In this document: positions 1 through 9,720 of the stretch, in pieces
How positions within the stretch are numbered: position 1 is the stretch's first letter
How the letters are laid out: each line of letters begins with the position of its first letter
DNA from: Perkinsus chesapeaki
Lineage: Eukaryota > Perkinsozoa > Perkinsida > Perkinsidae
Reading direction: 5' to 3'
Assembly (NCBI GenBank): GCA_013115145.1
Contig: JAAPAO010000462.1
Location: 1 to 28,953 of the forward strand
DNA: 28,953 nucleotides
Notes under the pieces: generated by a model
The model's input: the letters and a program-made list of their open reading frames with translations, nothing else
Database searches by the model: none
What the model was told of the DNA's origin: nothing
Program-made: the position numbers and the translations under genes

Positions 1-47
1 TAGTGCTCCAAGCACACAATACTCTGCGTGATAATTTCGCTAACACT

Positions 48-65
48 GATTCTACATGTAGAATC
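48..65. repeat. Perfect 18-bp palindrome
   Basis: The bases gattctaca are followed directly by their reverse complement tgtagaatc. No gene is recognisable in the first 369 bases. The palindrome could be a protein-binding site or a small hairpin, but its role is unknown. Confidence 0.7.
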
Positions 66-369
66 GTTACCAGTATTCGCATGAGAGAATGCTATGTCAA
101 ATTGTGATATGACATATCAGATATGTACTCTCTTTTGTTGTTGCTCAAACCCAAGAAGGAGGCTTTTCTGATACCGTATAAATAAGTCGATGAAAGAAGA
201 TGAGGGGACCAGCAAGCAGCTTCGTGGAACTCTTGATCGGTCCTCATAAGATACTATCCTAATACTACCGAGGCACGCACCATGTAAAGGTCCGACAAGG
301 AGGCATGGCATAAAGTCTCAATAGCTCTCTTATACTAGATCTGATAATAAAAGCGATTCATGATCACAG

Positions 370-663
370 TTATTCTTCGCGAGTGGTACAGCATGGGCAG
401 TCGAAACCGCCGCAATTACAAATGTCTTCTGCGCATCCTGGCAGGTATATAGAGCCGCCGCATTCTCTGCATTTCTTGCATTTGACGTTTTCCTCCGCGC
501 AACACGGACAACCCGAGCCACCACACTTAAGGAGTTTGAGGAGGCATGATGGAAAGTACGGAACACCTCCGCAGATCTGGCATTCGACGCATTCATCAGG
601 ATGCTTAGATTCGATGAATCCCACGAGAATGAAGCATACGATGGCATAGACAGGAAGCATCAT
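370..663 (-). CDS. Small secreted protein with two Cys-rich repeats
   Basis: This is an intact single-exon frame of 97 residues that starts with two consecutive ATG codons and ends in TAA. Residues 1-19 are hydrophobic (LPVYAIVCFILVGFI) and look like a signal peptide, so the product is probably secreted or enters the endomembrane system. The rest is two tandem repeats with an exact 37-residue period: cysteines 25, 28, 31, 40, 47, 52, 54 and 55 recur at 62, 65, 68, 77, 84, 89, 91 and 92. Each repeat follows C-x2-C-x2-C-G-G-x5-x-C, then C-G-G-x2-C-P-C-C. Repeat 2 has one extra cysteine (82). The 17 mature cysteines suggest a disulfide-rich fold or metal binding, but I do not recognise the family and the function is unknown. 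Codon-level evidence is the open frame, leader and repeat periodicity; the antisense frame over 383-649 is a shadow. Confidence 0.72.
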   Translation of the reverse strand: MMLPVYAIVCFILVGFIESKHPDECVECQICGGVPYFPSCLLKLLKCGGSGCPCCAEENVKCKKCRECGGSIYLPGCAEDICNCGGFDCPCCTTREE

Positions 664-1360
664 TTATCGGGCTTAAAAAAGCAGCCTGAGAGACCAGATG
701 AAGCTTATGCGATATATCGGAGAGAGTCACGCAAAGTCTACAATTTAGACTACATACGACAGCAGTGAGTGCCAATCGTATAATGTGCGCTCAAGCGCAG
801 TGTAAGCGGCGCACCGTGCTCAAATGTAACCTGGTAGGAATGTACAGAAACCTTTTAGCGATAATGGCTCTCAAGCGTTCTTACCCGACAGTATTGTTCA
901 CTTATTAATGTTATACTACTAAGCGCCGTGACGCAGATTGTGTGACTTACTTGTGCATGCGTGCTAGGTCTCCTCATAACACTTGCTCAGTGTTTATGAG
1001 GTCAGATTAGCCCTTCCCAGAAGTTCCGATTCTTACTGGCCCGGGGCCAGTGGCCCCGAACTTAGGCTCGAGCTCAGGTTAGTACATTGTGTGGAGTTTG
1101 GGCATTTCACTAGGCTTACGGAGGATAAGGATTGTGTCGAGTGTGGGTGGGTACAGGAGGCTACAATGGAGGCTCCGAGGAGACAACTGGAGCCTGGGAC
1201 CAATTGAGGTATTCTTTTTTCCAATTTCCCAAAGCTGGGCACTCGTCAAGCTCAGGGGGACGTCTGTCATTCCACAGACCGTACGTATTAGCGCCTGTTC
1301 GAGCTGCCGTGACGGCAGTGCCGTTGCACCCTGTTACTGGCAGGCTGCCGGGGTCACCTT

Positions 1361-1388
1361 GGTGTGATTTCCATTACGGAATCACACC
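1361..1388. repeat. Hairpin
   Basis: An inverted repeat has arms ggtgtgatt(t)cc and gg(a)atcacacc, with a short atta-type loop and one offset base per arm. It lies 25 bp from a second, stronger hairpin, in a stretch of about 1.8 kb (664-2481) where I see no convincing gene. Confidence 0.65.
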
Positions 1389-1412
1389 TCGTGTCCAGCC
1401 CTGTGAGTCACA

Positions 1413-1443
1413 GGGGTGGAGTCACAGGCTGTGACTCCACCCC
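1413..1443. repeat. Perfect 14-bp stem hairpin
   Basis: The left arm ggggtggagtcaca and right arm tgtgactccacccc are exact reverse complements separated by the three bases ggc. It could be a structured RNA, a cruciform or part of a miniature mobile element. No flanking target-site duplication is obvious. Confidence 0.8.
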
Positions 1444-2481
1444 GAACCCTCTCGGTCAGGAAAGGGAAAACAAAACACTCAGCCTATTCGGCCGCAGAAT
1501 TTCGGCTTCCTTAGCCTCGACTGTTTCGGTAAGAAGCCCACCGTTATACGTCCAAAATTTGGACTCCAAATTCCGGGCTTCGGTAGTCGGATGTTTGCGT
1601 GATGAACAGTCAGGCAATGTTTTATATCGATCCGATCGATTCGATCGATACGATTGAATAGTAAATACAACAATTATCGTTAGGAAATGTGAGAGCTTTT
1701 GATCTAACTACTATTCTGCGTCAGTCATGTTATTGACTTAGTGTTTGGGGTTCTGATAATCTGAACAGTACCAAAATGTGCAACTAGTGGGTACTCGTCG
1801 GTTACAAGTTCTTACTCTCACGAAGTCTCGCTTGCTTTTCTCGTCAATTTCACAGCCGCGACGTCCACACCCAGTCTCTGAACAAAGATGCCGACTCAAG
1901 TCGAACGAATGCGTTTTCCCAGTTCGCCTTCTGTTTCTTGAACTAGTTATGATATATCACGAATTCTGCGAATCAAGTCTCAGTGCTTACCGCACCTTTC
2001 GATGACCAATATCGATCTGAGTGTGCTCTATAAACAGCAATGTTGCTTAGATATAGAAGCCACATAACAATTGGCAATTCTCACATCAGTGTGCTCCCGA
2101 ATAGTCCGCAAACGTGCCTGCTCCGCACTTGCTTTACTATTCTTGTCCCCAGCGTCCAGAGGAGCCGAGCGAAACCTGTCGCGGAACCATAAGCAGCACG
2201 CATGGATGGAGGCATCGCTTTCGCCGAGCTCTCATCGAGATAGAGAGAAGCACCATCTGCTAGCTTCTGTGAACAGGGATAATGATTGCTGCAATCTGGA
2301 GCCTGGTTTGCCCAAAGAGCATCGGATTACGGACTACAACAGCCACGACATGGCGGCACTTTGTAGCACGGAATAGTCAGCCTTTTTGTTCATTCCGCGG
2401 ATATTCTAGAACGCGCCGATATCTTGAAATAGTCCAGGTACACAATGCTCGGAATGCGAAACGAAATAACCAGTAAAATTC

Positions 2482-5400
2482 CTACCTCGCTGGTTTCATA
2501 ACAACTTTACCGCTCGTTGAAGAAACCGATCTTTCATAAGCTACTTTCAGTCGTTGTTCGACTTTACGTTTGTGCTCTTCTGCCTTCTGGAACCGCAGCC
2601 TTTCCCGTCGAGATTTCTCTATCTGATACGTCAACATTCGTACCTCTACCAAACGGTCCTTACCGATTACCTGCTTGTCTAGGCGGTGAATCATGTTTCC
2701 TTCGAGGGTCTCCAGATCGCTGAGTTCTCGAGCGATATGTTCTACTCTGTTTTCGACTTCTTCCAACATCTTCAAGGCACCCGGGTGATGGTGGCTATTT
2801 CCCGTGACGGAGATGTAAAGCTAGCAACAGACACTTCTCCTCGGAATACTCATGATCGCCGGCTAGCCAGGAAGACTTTCGAGATACATGCCTACTGAGA
2901 GTCTGACACTAGTGGGATTCCCTTGCGAATCAGCGAGATCCTGTCGTGGGAAATCCCTGTGTTGAATTCACTGCAGCACGCTCCACTGTTCCTAGTCTCA
3001 TTGTAATAGTATTTTGACGAGACTATCTACAGCTCATGGATATACCTTCATAATGCTAATATAGCTATATAATATACTTCGTAAGCCAGGTGCCAACAGG
3101 GACCGTGTAGTACACGTAGTTATTCACCAGTACTTATTGTAGTACGCGCCGTGTACTACAATGAGTACTGCTAGATATATTGAAGCCATCCATCAACTAT
3201 TATTCATAGCTGTTGAACAGTTCCAATACTATGCTGAAAGTATCAATAGTTTATATTATTTTGAACATCTTTCCGCTGAAGGTTATGTTGCTGTCGTGAT
3301 AGCAATCCTGGACTACTGTATTTCGGTTACACCTTTAATTTGCTTGTCGCACCTCGCTGTTGATTGACGGTACCTCTTTTGCTCTCTCTTTCACGTGCTC
3401 GAATTGTCGGTCGATTTCCGCTGTGTTCGACATGCTGCCAAGGGCCGAGCGTAGCGTTGCGCAGGCTGCGCGTTCGTCGTCTGCTAGTCGATCCGCGTCC
3501 TAAGTGCGAGCCGCCCTATGCATGCCGTTATGAGCCTAGGGTTAATCGGAGCGATGAGCTTCTGGATTACAAAAATTGCATAATCTTCGGCTAGGCTAAA
3601 GTCTAGACATAGGCTCAAACTAGACTACAATCCGAAGGTTGTTATCGCATGCCCCGTAATAGGCGAGACTCGCCTGGCGAGTGATCATAAGCTCTATGCT
3701 GCTAATGACTGCGGCACTCTCGACCCGAAAGTCTCGAGCTCCGTAACACGGTGGCCGACAGGAAGAATTTTCACGGCTTCAAAGTTCAGGCCAGCGTAGT
3801 TGATCTGGTACGAGCTTCTGTCTGCGGAGTTTCTGCTGCTTTTCTTCTGATATTCGCGTGGTCTCTTCAAACATATGCTTAATACCCCTATGAACCTGTT
3901 GGACGTACAATTATACTTTTCGACACTCGGTTCGACCACCTCGTCCGATTCGGCCTCTGACTTTATTGAAAGTAAGTTAGCCTCCTCTAGGGTTTCCAGC
4001 ATCCCAAGTAGCTGCCTAGGATGATTGAAGTATCTTTCAACTGTGATGATTCCAGGCCAGCCGGATCGGACGTTTACAGTGGGACTTCCTCGCCCGAGCT
4101 CGTAGAATCGATACTGTTCTCAATATCAACCTTGTTCGGGTATCTCTTCGCAAATTTGTCTCTTGCTGCCATGATTTTCTATTATGATCATTTTGAGCTC
4201 TCTATGGCGCTGCTAGGCGTAAAGGGCCCACTTGCACTAGCTCATGCTCTCCAGCTTGCTTAGCAGTCTCCTGCTCCTTCATGCTGTTGCCCCGCCTATT
4301 CCTATTCTTAGTCTGAGTTATAGTGCTGGCGACCAGGCATCGTGCCGAAGCAGCTACTTTCTGTTTCTTTTCCCATTCTTCGCGTAACCTTTGCACCTCG
4401 GGTTCCAGTGCTTTCTCGATGTTATCACATATCTCATTCCACTTCTCTGTAACCTTGAGCGGGTGAGTACTAGTGCGAGTGGTATGGTAGTTCACCGACA
4501 CGTTCCATTTTCCTGGTTTTCCTTCTCGCTTTTTTTTCGTCGATTCTTGCTTCCAGCCACTCAATCGGCGTGATTCTCTCAAGGAACTCTCGATATCTGT
4601 TTCAACCCATAAAATAGTTTCGTGAAAAATTTATTGCTATGTGCCAAATTGCAGCCTCGTACAAAGCCAAGGGTCGCCAATTTATTGCTTCGTGACCAGA
4701 CCGTGAATGTGAGTGACAAATTCAAGACCTGTCTTCGTGAATTTCAAACTTTGAAATTGACCAGGATGAAAAACTCCAACTCTAAATTTGAAGTTAAGAA
4801 CCCTGACGGAGACACTCTGATCAACTCCGAGCAACCGTTGCTCAGCAACGAAGTTCGCGGAGGTTCGGAGTATAGAGGCGACAATTGGTAAACGGATCAT
4901 CTCTCCGTTCGAAGAAAGCTGGTCGGCAAGATTCTCGCCTGACCTTTTGAGTTCCTTCCTGAGGGATTCCAACTTCAATTCTTGTTTCTCGAGGGCGCCT
5001 ACGTGAGCCGTGAGGTGTCGAACCTGTGGTAATAAAAAACGATGATTTGCAACTTCCCGTCATCAGTAGCCCGTGAAAGTGACAATGAGCAGCGTACATT
5101 ATCTAATAATGTTATTTGATAGTAAAGGCTATAATGCAAAGGTTGTTGAATAGAATTTGGTTCGCTGAGACACACTAGTGTAATAGGTGAATTTTCTAAT
5201 GGCAAATTGCTATGCACATGTTCGCGATGAGTAACGCAACGCTGTATTTCAATGCTGCTCAACAAGCAATGCTCTGCTACCTCCAAATTTCAGATCATAT
5301 AGCTCTATGGCTACGGCACGGTACCCGCTGAATGGTCCGAGGTAACACATGTTACAGATCCACGCTAAGACCGTTCTGACACGTTGGGCGGATGAACAGT

Positions 5401-6552
5401 CGCATCGATGATCCGCAAGAGGTTTGCTTCTCCCCTGCACCCTTTACTGACGGGAGGGATGAGGTGGGAAGAGAGGAAAGATAGCGAGCTTCCTCCCTCG
5501 CTTTCATCTTATTCTTTACATGACTTATCAGCGGCCCTTTAACGCTCGCGTGTTCTTTCAGTGTACGTGTGCACAAACCTGGTTGTGCTACCAAAAGCTA
5601 TAGATAAGTTTGCAATCGATAGACAGAGAGTTGATTGAGGCTATTAGTTACCTTCTCAATTTTTTCATTCTTCATCGCTGTCGTAGCGTCGCTGAGTGCT
5701 GCAGCCTCTTGCCCTCGAGTATCGTTGGACTCAAGAAACGTGCCGAAAATGCTGATATCTTCCTCGGTGGTTTCTTCTGCCTTCACCAAAGCGTCCTCCT
5801 ACATAGGAAACATGTGTTCCTATAGTGCTACTGTATACACATTGCACAAGGCGGCATATAAGAGTATTAAATAGAGAGAACGCGTTTCATGTTTCTTTTT
5901 GATCCAGGAACACTGTTTAGCAGTACGTCTATTAAATCTTCACACTAGAAATTTTTTTGACCCTCGAGAAACACACTTTGAGGACCTGATAACATACAAA
6001 AGTATAAGCCAGTCGATGAGCTGTCTCAACTCAACGTACGCATACTTTCGCTTCGATTGGAAGATGCAAAGGCTATGCTAGACCAGGACCCCTAGTCAGG
6101 CAAAACCCCATGATCGGATCGAGCTCCTCGGGGTCGACGAAGCGGGAAATGAATGTGTAATGACGATTACGTTGTCATCAGAATTCAGCAATTGGTATTC
6201 ACTCACTTTGCTCTTGGCCTTCTGCTTGAGTCGTGCTATTTCCATCTTGTGCATATCTGATGCCATACGGAGGCACAAGATATTTCTGAAAGTTCTCGGT
6301 GCGAGGATACTGATGATCGCGTTTTCTCACTTTCGATTCTCGAGGAAGTCCTGTTTCATTTCTTTCAGATATCGCCGTTTCTGGACCGGAATAACGATTT
6401 CCTTCTGGAATATGTCCCCTATTCTATCTCTGAGTGCTAGAGGCCTGTCTCTTCTTGAGACATCGTGGGGTTGTAGATTAGAATCCTGAGGGCCCACGAG
6501 TAAGTATCCCAAGGATACTATCGTTTCATTTGGGCTAACAAGTTTTTAGAAA
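2482..6552 (-). CDS. CFAP100-like: CFAP100/MIA1-like axonemal coiled-coil protein
   Basis: Joined exons, 5' to 3' on the minus strand: ~6552-6331 (5' edge uncertain), 6285-6207, 5798-5652, 5023-4944, 4596-4496, 4446-4358, 4178-4078, 4033-3940, 3895-3812, 3499-3374, 2820-2482. All ten junctions keep phase. The product is helical and charged, matching the DUF4200/CFAP100 family from memory in order: a segment with LCLRMASDMHKMEIARLKQK, then EEDISIFGTFLESND, then YREFLERITPIEWLEAR, then the hallmark YFNHPRQLLGMLETLEEANL, and a C-terminus of long helix ending GKVVMKPAR. Spacing between blocks matches the family closely; 24 residues separate the LT block from YREFL. CFAP100 (MIA1/FAP100) belongs to the complex that tunes inner dynein arm I1 in motile cilia. 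Four introns are 44-49 nt. About 412 residues are solid. The first exon(s) with the start Met are unresolved; the 71-codon frame at 6518-6733 may contribute. Confidence 0.78.
3106..3160. repeat. Inverted repeat inside CFAP100-like intron
   Basis: The 11-base arm tgtagtacacg (3106-3116) is mirrored by cgtgtactaca (3150-3160), with a 33-bp loop. It lies within the last intron (2821-3373) of the CFAP100-like gene. It may be a small mobile-element remnant or a secondary-structure element. Confidence 0.6.
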
Positions 6553-7498
6553 ACCATTGTTGGAAAGAAGAAAATGTCAACACCCTTCTCAGTTCACCAA
6601 ATTTATCCGATAAACTTCGTCTTACGGTATACTGTAGATCATAGGAAACTGTGGTAGCGCTACATGGGTCGTCCATACTGCATTTAACAGCAAGGATTTC
6701 TACCGTCCATTCACGAGTCCCTGCAAACTTCATTTTTTCATCTCAACTAAAGTTTCAGCAAATTTCTCGACATTTCAAATCTACTGGCTTTCGAAATGTC
6801 TATCTGGAATTCTCGGCTGCGGGAGGGCATGGCCGCGGTATAATGTTACTGTTGGTTGCGTCATGAAAGTGTTGCCAGCAGCTCGCACTGGGGCGCTCTG
6901 TGACGCTAGTGTGCTAGCCGTCATTCTCCGGTGTACCTGAAAAATGGGGGGGGAGGGAAGATGTGTATGGCAAAATAAGGCGCAGTACAACAACGACCGC
7001 TTTGCGCACAACTATATTTCATTCGCTAACATTCAACCAATATAAGCAACTAACTAGGTAGCTATATTGACCGCACAGGTGCAGCTGTAGAGGCAGCTGT
7101 TGACGTATCGTTAGTGTTTATTCATTCGAGGGATGTGTCACTTCTTTCAGCTCGACTAGTGGGAGTCTTCCGATCATTCAGGGTCGAATCAACATTCAAG
7201 CCGTGGTCTTCTTACGGGGAGCTTTTTTCGTTCGTTCATTATTGCCTGTCTGCGCACTTCCTCTCGCTCGCCATGACGCCGAATCAACGGGTCTACTGAG
7301 GACAGCTTGAAGGGGTTATACCTGCAGCGGTATAGCTACCATACGAGCAACGGATAGATAAGAAAAGCAGAGAATCGAGAAGGTTTCCGTCACGTTCTTG
7401 TGTTACTCCTTTCTTTACTGACTTAATTTGCATAAGCGAGCGTAGTTGATGAGTTGTATGAGTTCTTTTCTCGGGCTACGAGGATCAAGCCATTCTTC

Positions 7499-8062
7499 TC
7501 ATAGAGAAGAACTTCGGCTACTAGCGAGAGCCAGCTTGAGCTGGTATTTGCGTCATAGCCAAGACACTGGAGGCAACATCGTGATCGTTGCAACAACCCG
7601 AAGAGGAATGTCACAACCTCGTAACCTAAGTATTGAACGAGCTCTTCATATGAACCATACCGTGGATTCCTTGGGGTTAATGACTCGCTACTTGCCACGG
7701 ATCCAGCGAAGTCCATTGGTGCTAAAAATGTCACTGCCAGAACTTCAAGCTCAAATGCGGCTATCCTAGTGCGTTCAAGTTCGAGATGGAACCCCGGCAT
7801 CTTTAAGCGCTTTCGTGCAATATTTCTTGTTTGGTAACTCGTGGCTTCAAACATCATTGCAAAGCGATTGGGGGCATTCCACCAGTGTTCTGATCGCATG
7901 TCGATAACAGTTTAGTGCATACGTCCATTCGCTTCTGGCACCTGATTTACTACTATAACACAAAGAGCCCAAAATCGATAGCAGCATGCACACAATGATA
8001 TCCAGTGGACCGCATAATCTACACTCTTTCACCGCCGAATAAACCATCCTTGGAAACTCGGT
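7499..8062 (-). CDS. Unknown protein, micro-exon gene model
   Basis: I do not recognise this gene. A phase-consistent chain on the minus strand is: ~8062-8033 (SKDGLFG), 7941-7853 (ARSEWTYALNCYRHAIRTL, then VECPQSLCND), 7809-7735 (RLKMPGFHLELERTRIAAF, then ELEVLA), 7687-7661 (RVINPKEST, only 27 nt) and 7540-7499 (LKLALASSRSSSL, stop TGA). Introns are 91, 43, 47 and 120 nt. The second exon has a TPR-like helical look, but one helix is not enough to call a repeat family. The 5' end is missing. A competing reading keeps one 158-codon frame open across 7423-7899; I prefer the spliced model because intron sizes match those of the recognised genes and the joined peptide is more protein-like. Another plausible downstream peptide (EEWLDPRSPRKELIQLINYA, 7498 downward) follows the TGA in the same frame. 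Confidence 0.38.
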
Positions 8063-8819
8063 GCTTGTAGCATCATCGATGCCGAAGATTCTGTGACGCG
8101 TTGCATTCCCAGTTGTGACGTGTGAAGTACAGGGCCAGACTGCCCACCGACCGGATGACTGTATCTCGCCGTTATCGGAGCTGCTTGCAGAGAGGGCTGG
8201 AAGAAACTGAGTCGCAAAAAACCAATGCGAATTTCGGGGGCGTGACTCGATTTTTTAGAGAGGCCGAGACCATGAGACTTGAAACATTTTAATAATAACC
8301 TCTGTTAAGGCATGGGACCACAGTATAAGATTCGAACTGAGAAGAAGTAAGTGTTGGGTATGCATAGCAAAAACAGTCTTGACAGAATATAAGCATAAAG
8401 ATAACGAAATAGAAATAAGTTATTTCAAATAACGTTTAGTTTGATATTCGCTCTGAGCAATTTCGTTCACTTCAAGGAGTAATTCGCCTGCTAGTAATGC
8501 AAACGCGTCGCTGCTGGACAAGCGTCGCCAAATCCTGGCGCTTAACGCAGAGCTCAGATACCGATAACGAGCTAACGCGGTACACTGCGCCAGGCATAAC
8601 CAAAATAACTTACCCTTGGCTCGGCCATGGAGCGTCGCTCCACCGGGGCACTGGTCTCGCCGATAAAGGTGGTTCAGTTGGTATTCTCGAGCTGGTCACC
8701 TGTGCCTGAAAGCGCTCCAATTTGTGTGTGGATTTTATATAATCCAACGGCTTTCAATGGAAGGTCATTTGCGCTATTGGCTTAGTGCCGTAATAACGTG
8801 GCCACTGTCTCGTCTTCAG

Positions 8820-9208
8820 GGGACAAATTGCACAAACGCTTGAACTCAATTGTCGTTATCAACTTAAATACAGGAAAATCTCGAAATGAAGCATCTGCTG
8901 TGCGTGAAAAACTTTTAGAGATTATTGCCGCCAAACTCGTTAGAAGAATGCGACCAGATAAACCCACCCGCTCGGTGCTGTTATCGAAGGTCGTCGAAGA
9001 TATCGATCGTTCAGGCTGTGCTGGGAGAGCACTGAGAGACAGGTGAGGTATGTTCTGTGTGCCTGACAGGCAAGGTTTCCAGTTTCAGCTCGCGCTGGCG
9101 CACCAATCGGGAGGAGCAGGTGACTCGATGTAGTCGACGAAACCGATGGCCGGCGGGTATCTGTAGACGAAATCATACAGGCACTTCGAGCCTCCCCTGA
9201 TGCTCCCT
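8820..9208 (+). CDS. Unknown plus-strand gene, last two exons
   Basis: An acceptor (cgtcttcag) precedes an exon beginning at 8820 that encodes DKLHKRLNSIVVINLNTGKS, then a charged helix containing AVREKLLEIIAAKLVRRMRP and SVLLSKVVEDID. A second exon, starting after gatgtag at 9134, encodes DETDGRRVSVDEIIQALRAS and ends PDAP-TAG at 9208. The phase-1 donor that fits is gttcag at 9009, giving a 125-nt intron and joining ...VVEDID-L-DETDGRR.... A more canonical donor (gtgagg at 9043) gives the wrong phase. Upstream exons are not resolved; a 56-codon frame from 8627 (MERRSTGALVSPIK...) and one from 8497 are candidates. No family is recognised. The terminal exon has a diverged second copy about 235 bp downstream. 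Confidence 0.45.
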
Positions 9209-9401
9209 AGATTTCTCCCGAGCCTAAAACACTTGATAGAAACTAACTAATAGCAGGATAATGAGATAACCATATCGGTATAAGACTAGTGCTAATGTTA
9301 TAAAATATTTTCAACGCATATCGGCATCCTTATTATCTACCTATTTCTACCATGCCTAGCGCTTCACATGAGTACCGAATAGTCCTAGTTCATCTTCGAA
9401 C

Positions 9402-9478
9402 TAAATCATACAGGCCCTTCGGGGCTCCGCGTACGCCCTCTTAATCTTCCCGAAACCTGGCCCACGTGAAGGAATTGG
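9402..9478 (+). pseudogene. Diverged duplicate of terminal exon
   Basis: The bases aaatcatacaggc-cttcg at 9402 repeat 9168 onward at an offset of about 235 bp. The copy encodes IIQALRGSAYALLIFPKPG and then runs to TAG, whereas the original encodes IIQALRASPDAP-stop. The following 150 bp also look related (the gtatcggtattat... and atatcggcatcct... stretches). It may be a tandem-duplication relic or an alternative terminal exon. Confidence 0.4.
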
Positions 9479-9720
9479 CTAGTATCATCTATGCTGATTC
9501 AGCGTGGTAATTTGGCGAGTAAATTGTTGCAAGAATAATGCAAAGAGGATATCCTATAGTAAGGTATTAAATACGTATCGGTATTATCACTACTATTATC
9601 TTACCATTCGCCCGAGGCGGAGCGTGCTGCACAATTGAACATGCTATCTATTGTTACTAGTTTATATCATTAATGAAATACCACGTAATATATTATATTT
9701 TCCAATACCCATATTTTGTG

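Noticed and set aside
383-649. Plus-strand 88-codon frame
   Set aside because: It is antisense to the Cys-rich secreted gene, which has the leader and periodic cysteines; the plus reading has neither.
1625-1655. CGAT/GATC-rich palindromic stretch
   Set aside because: Short overlapping gatc/cgat palindromes arise easily in low-complexity sequence; no larger structure is supported.
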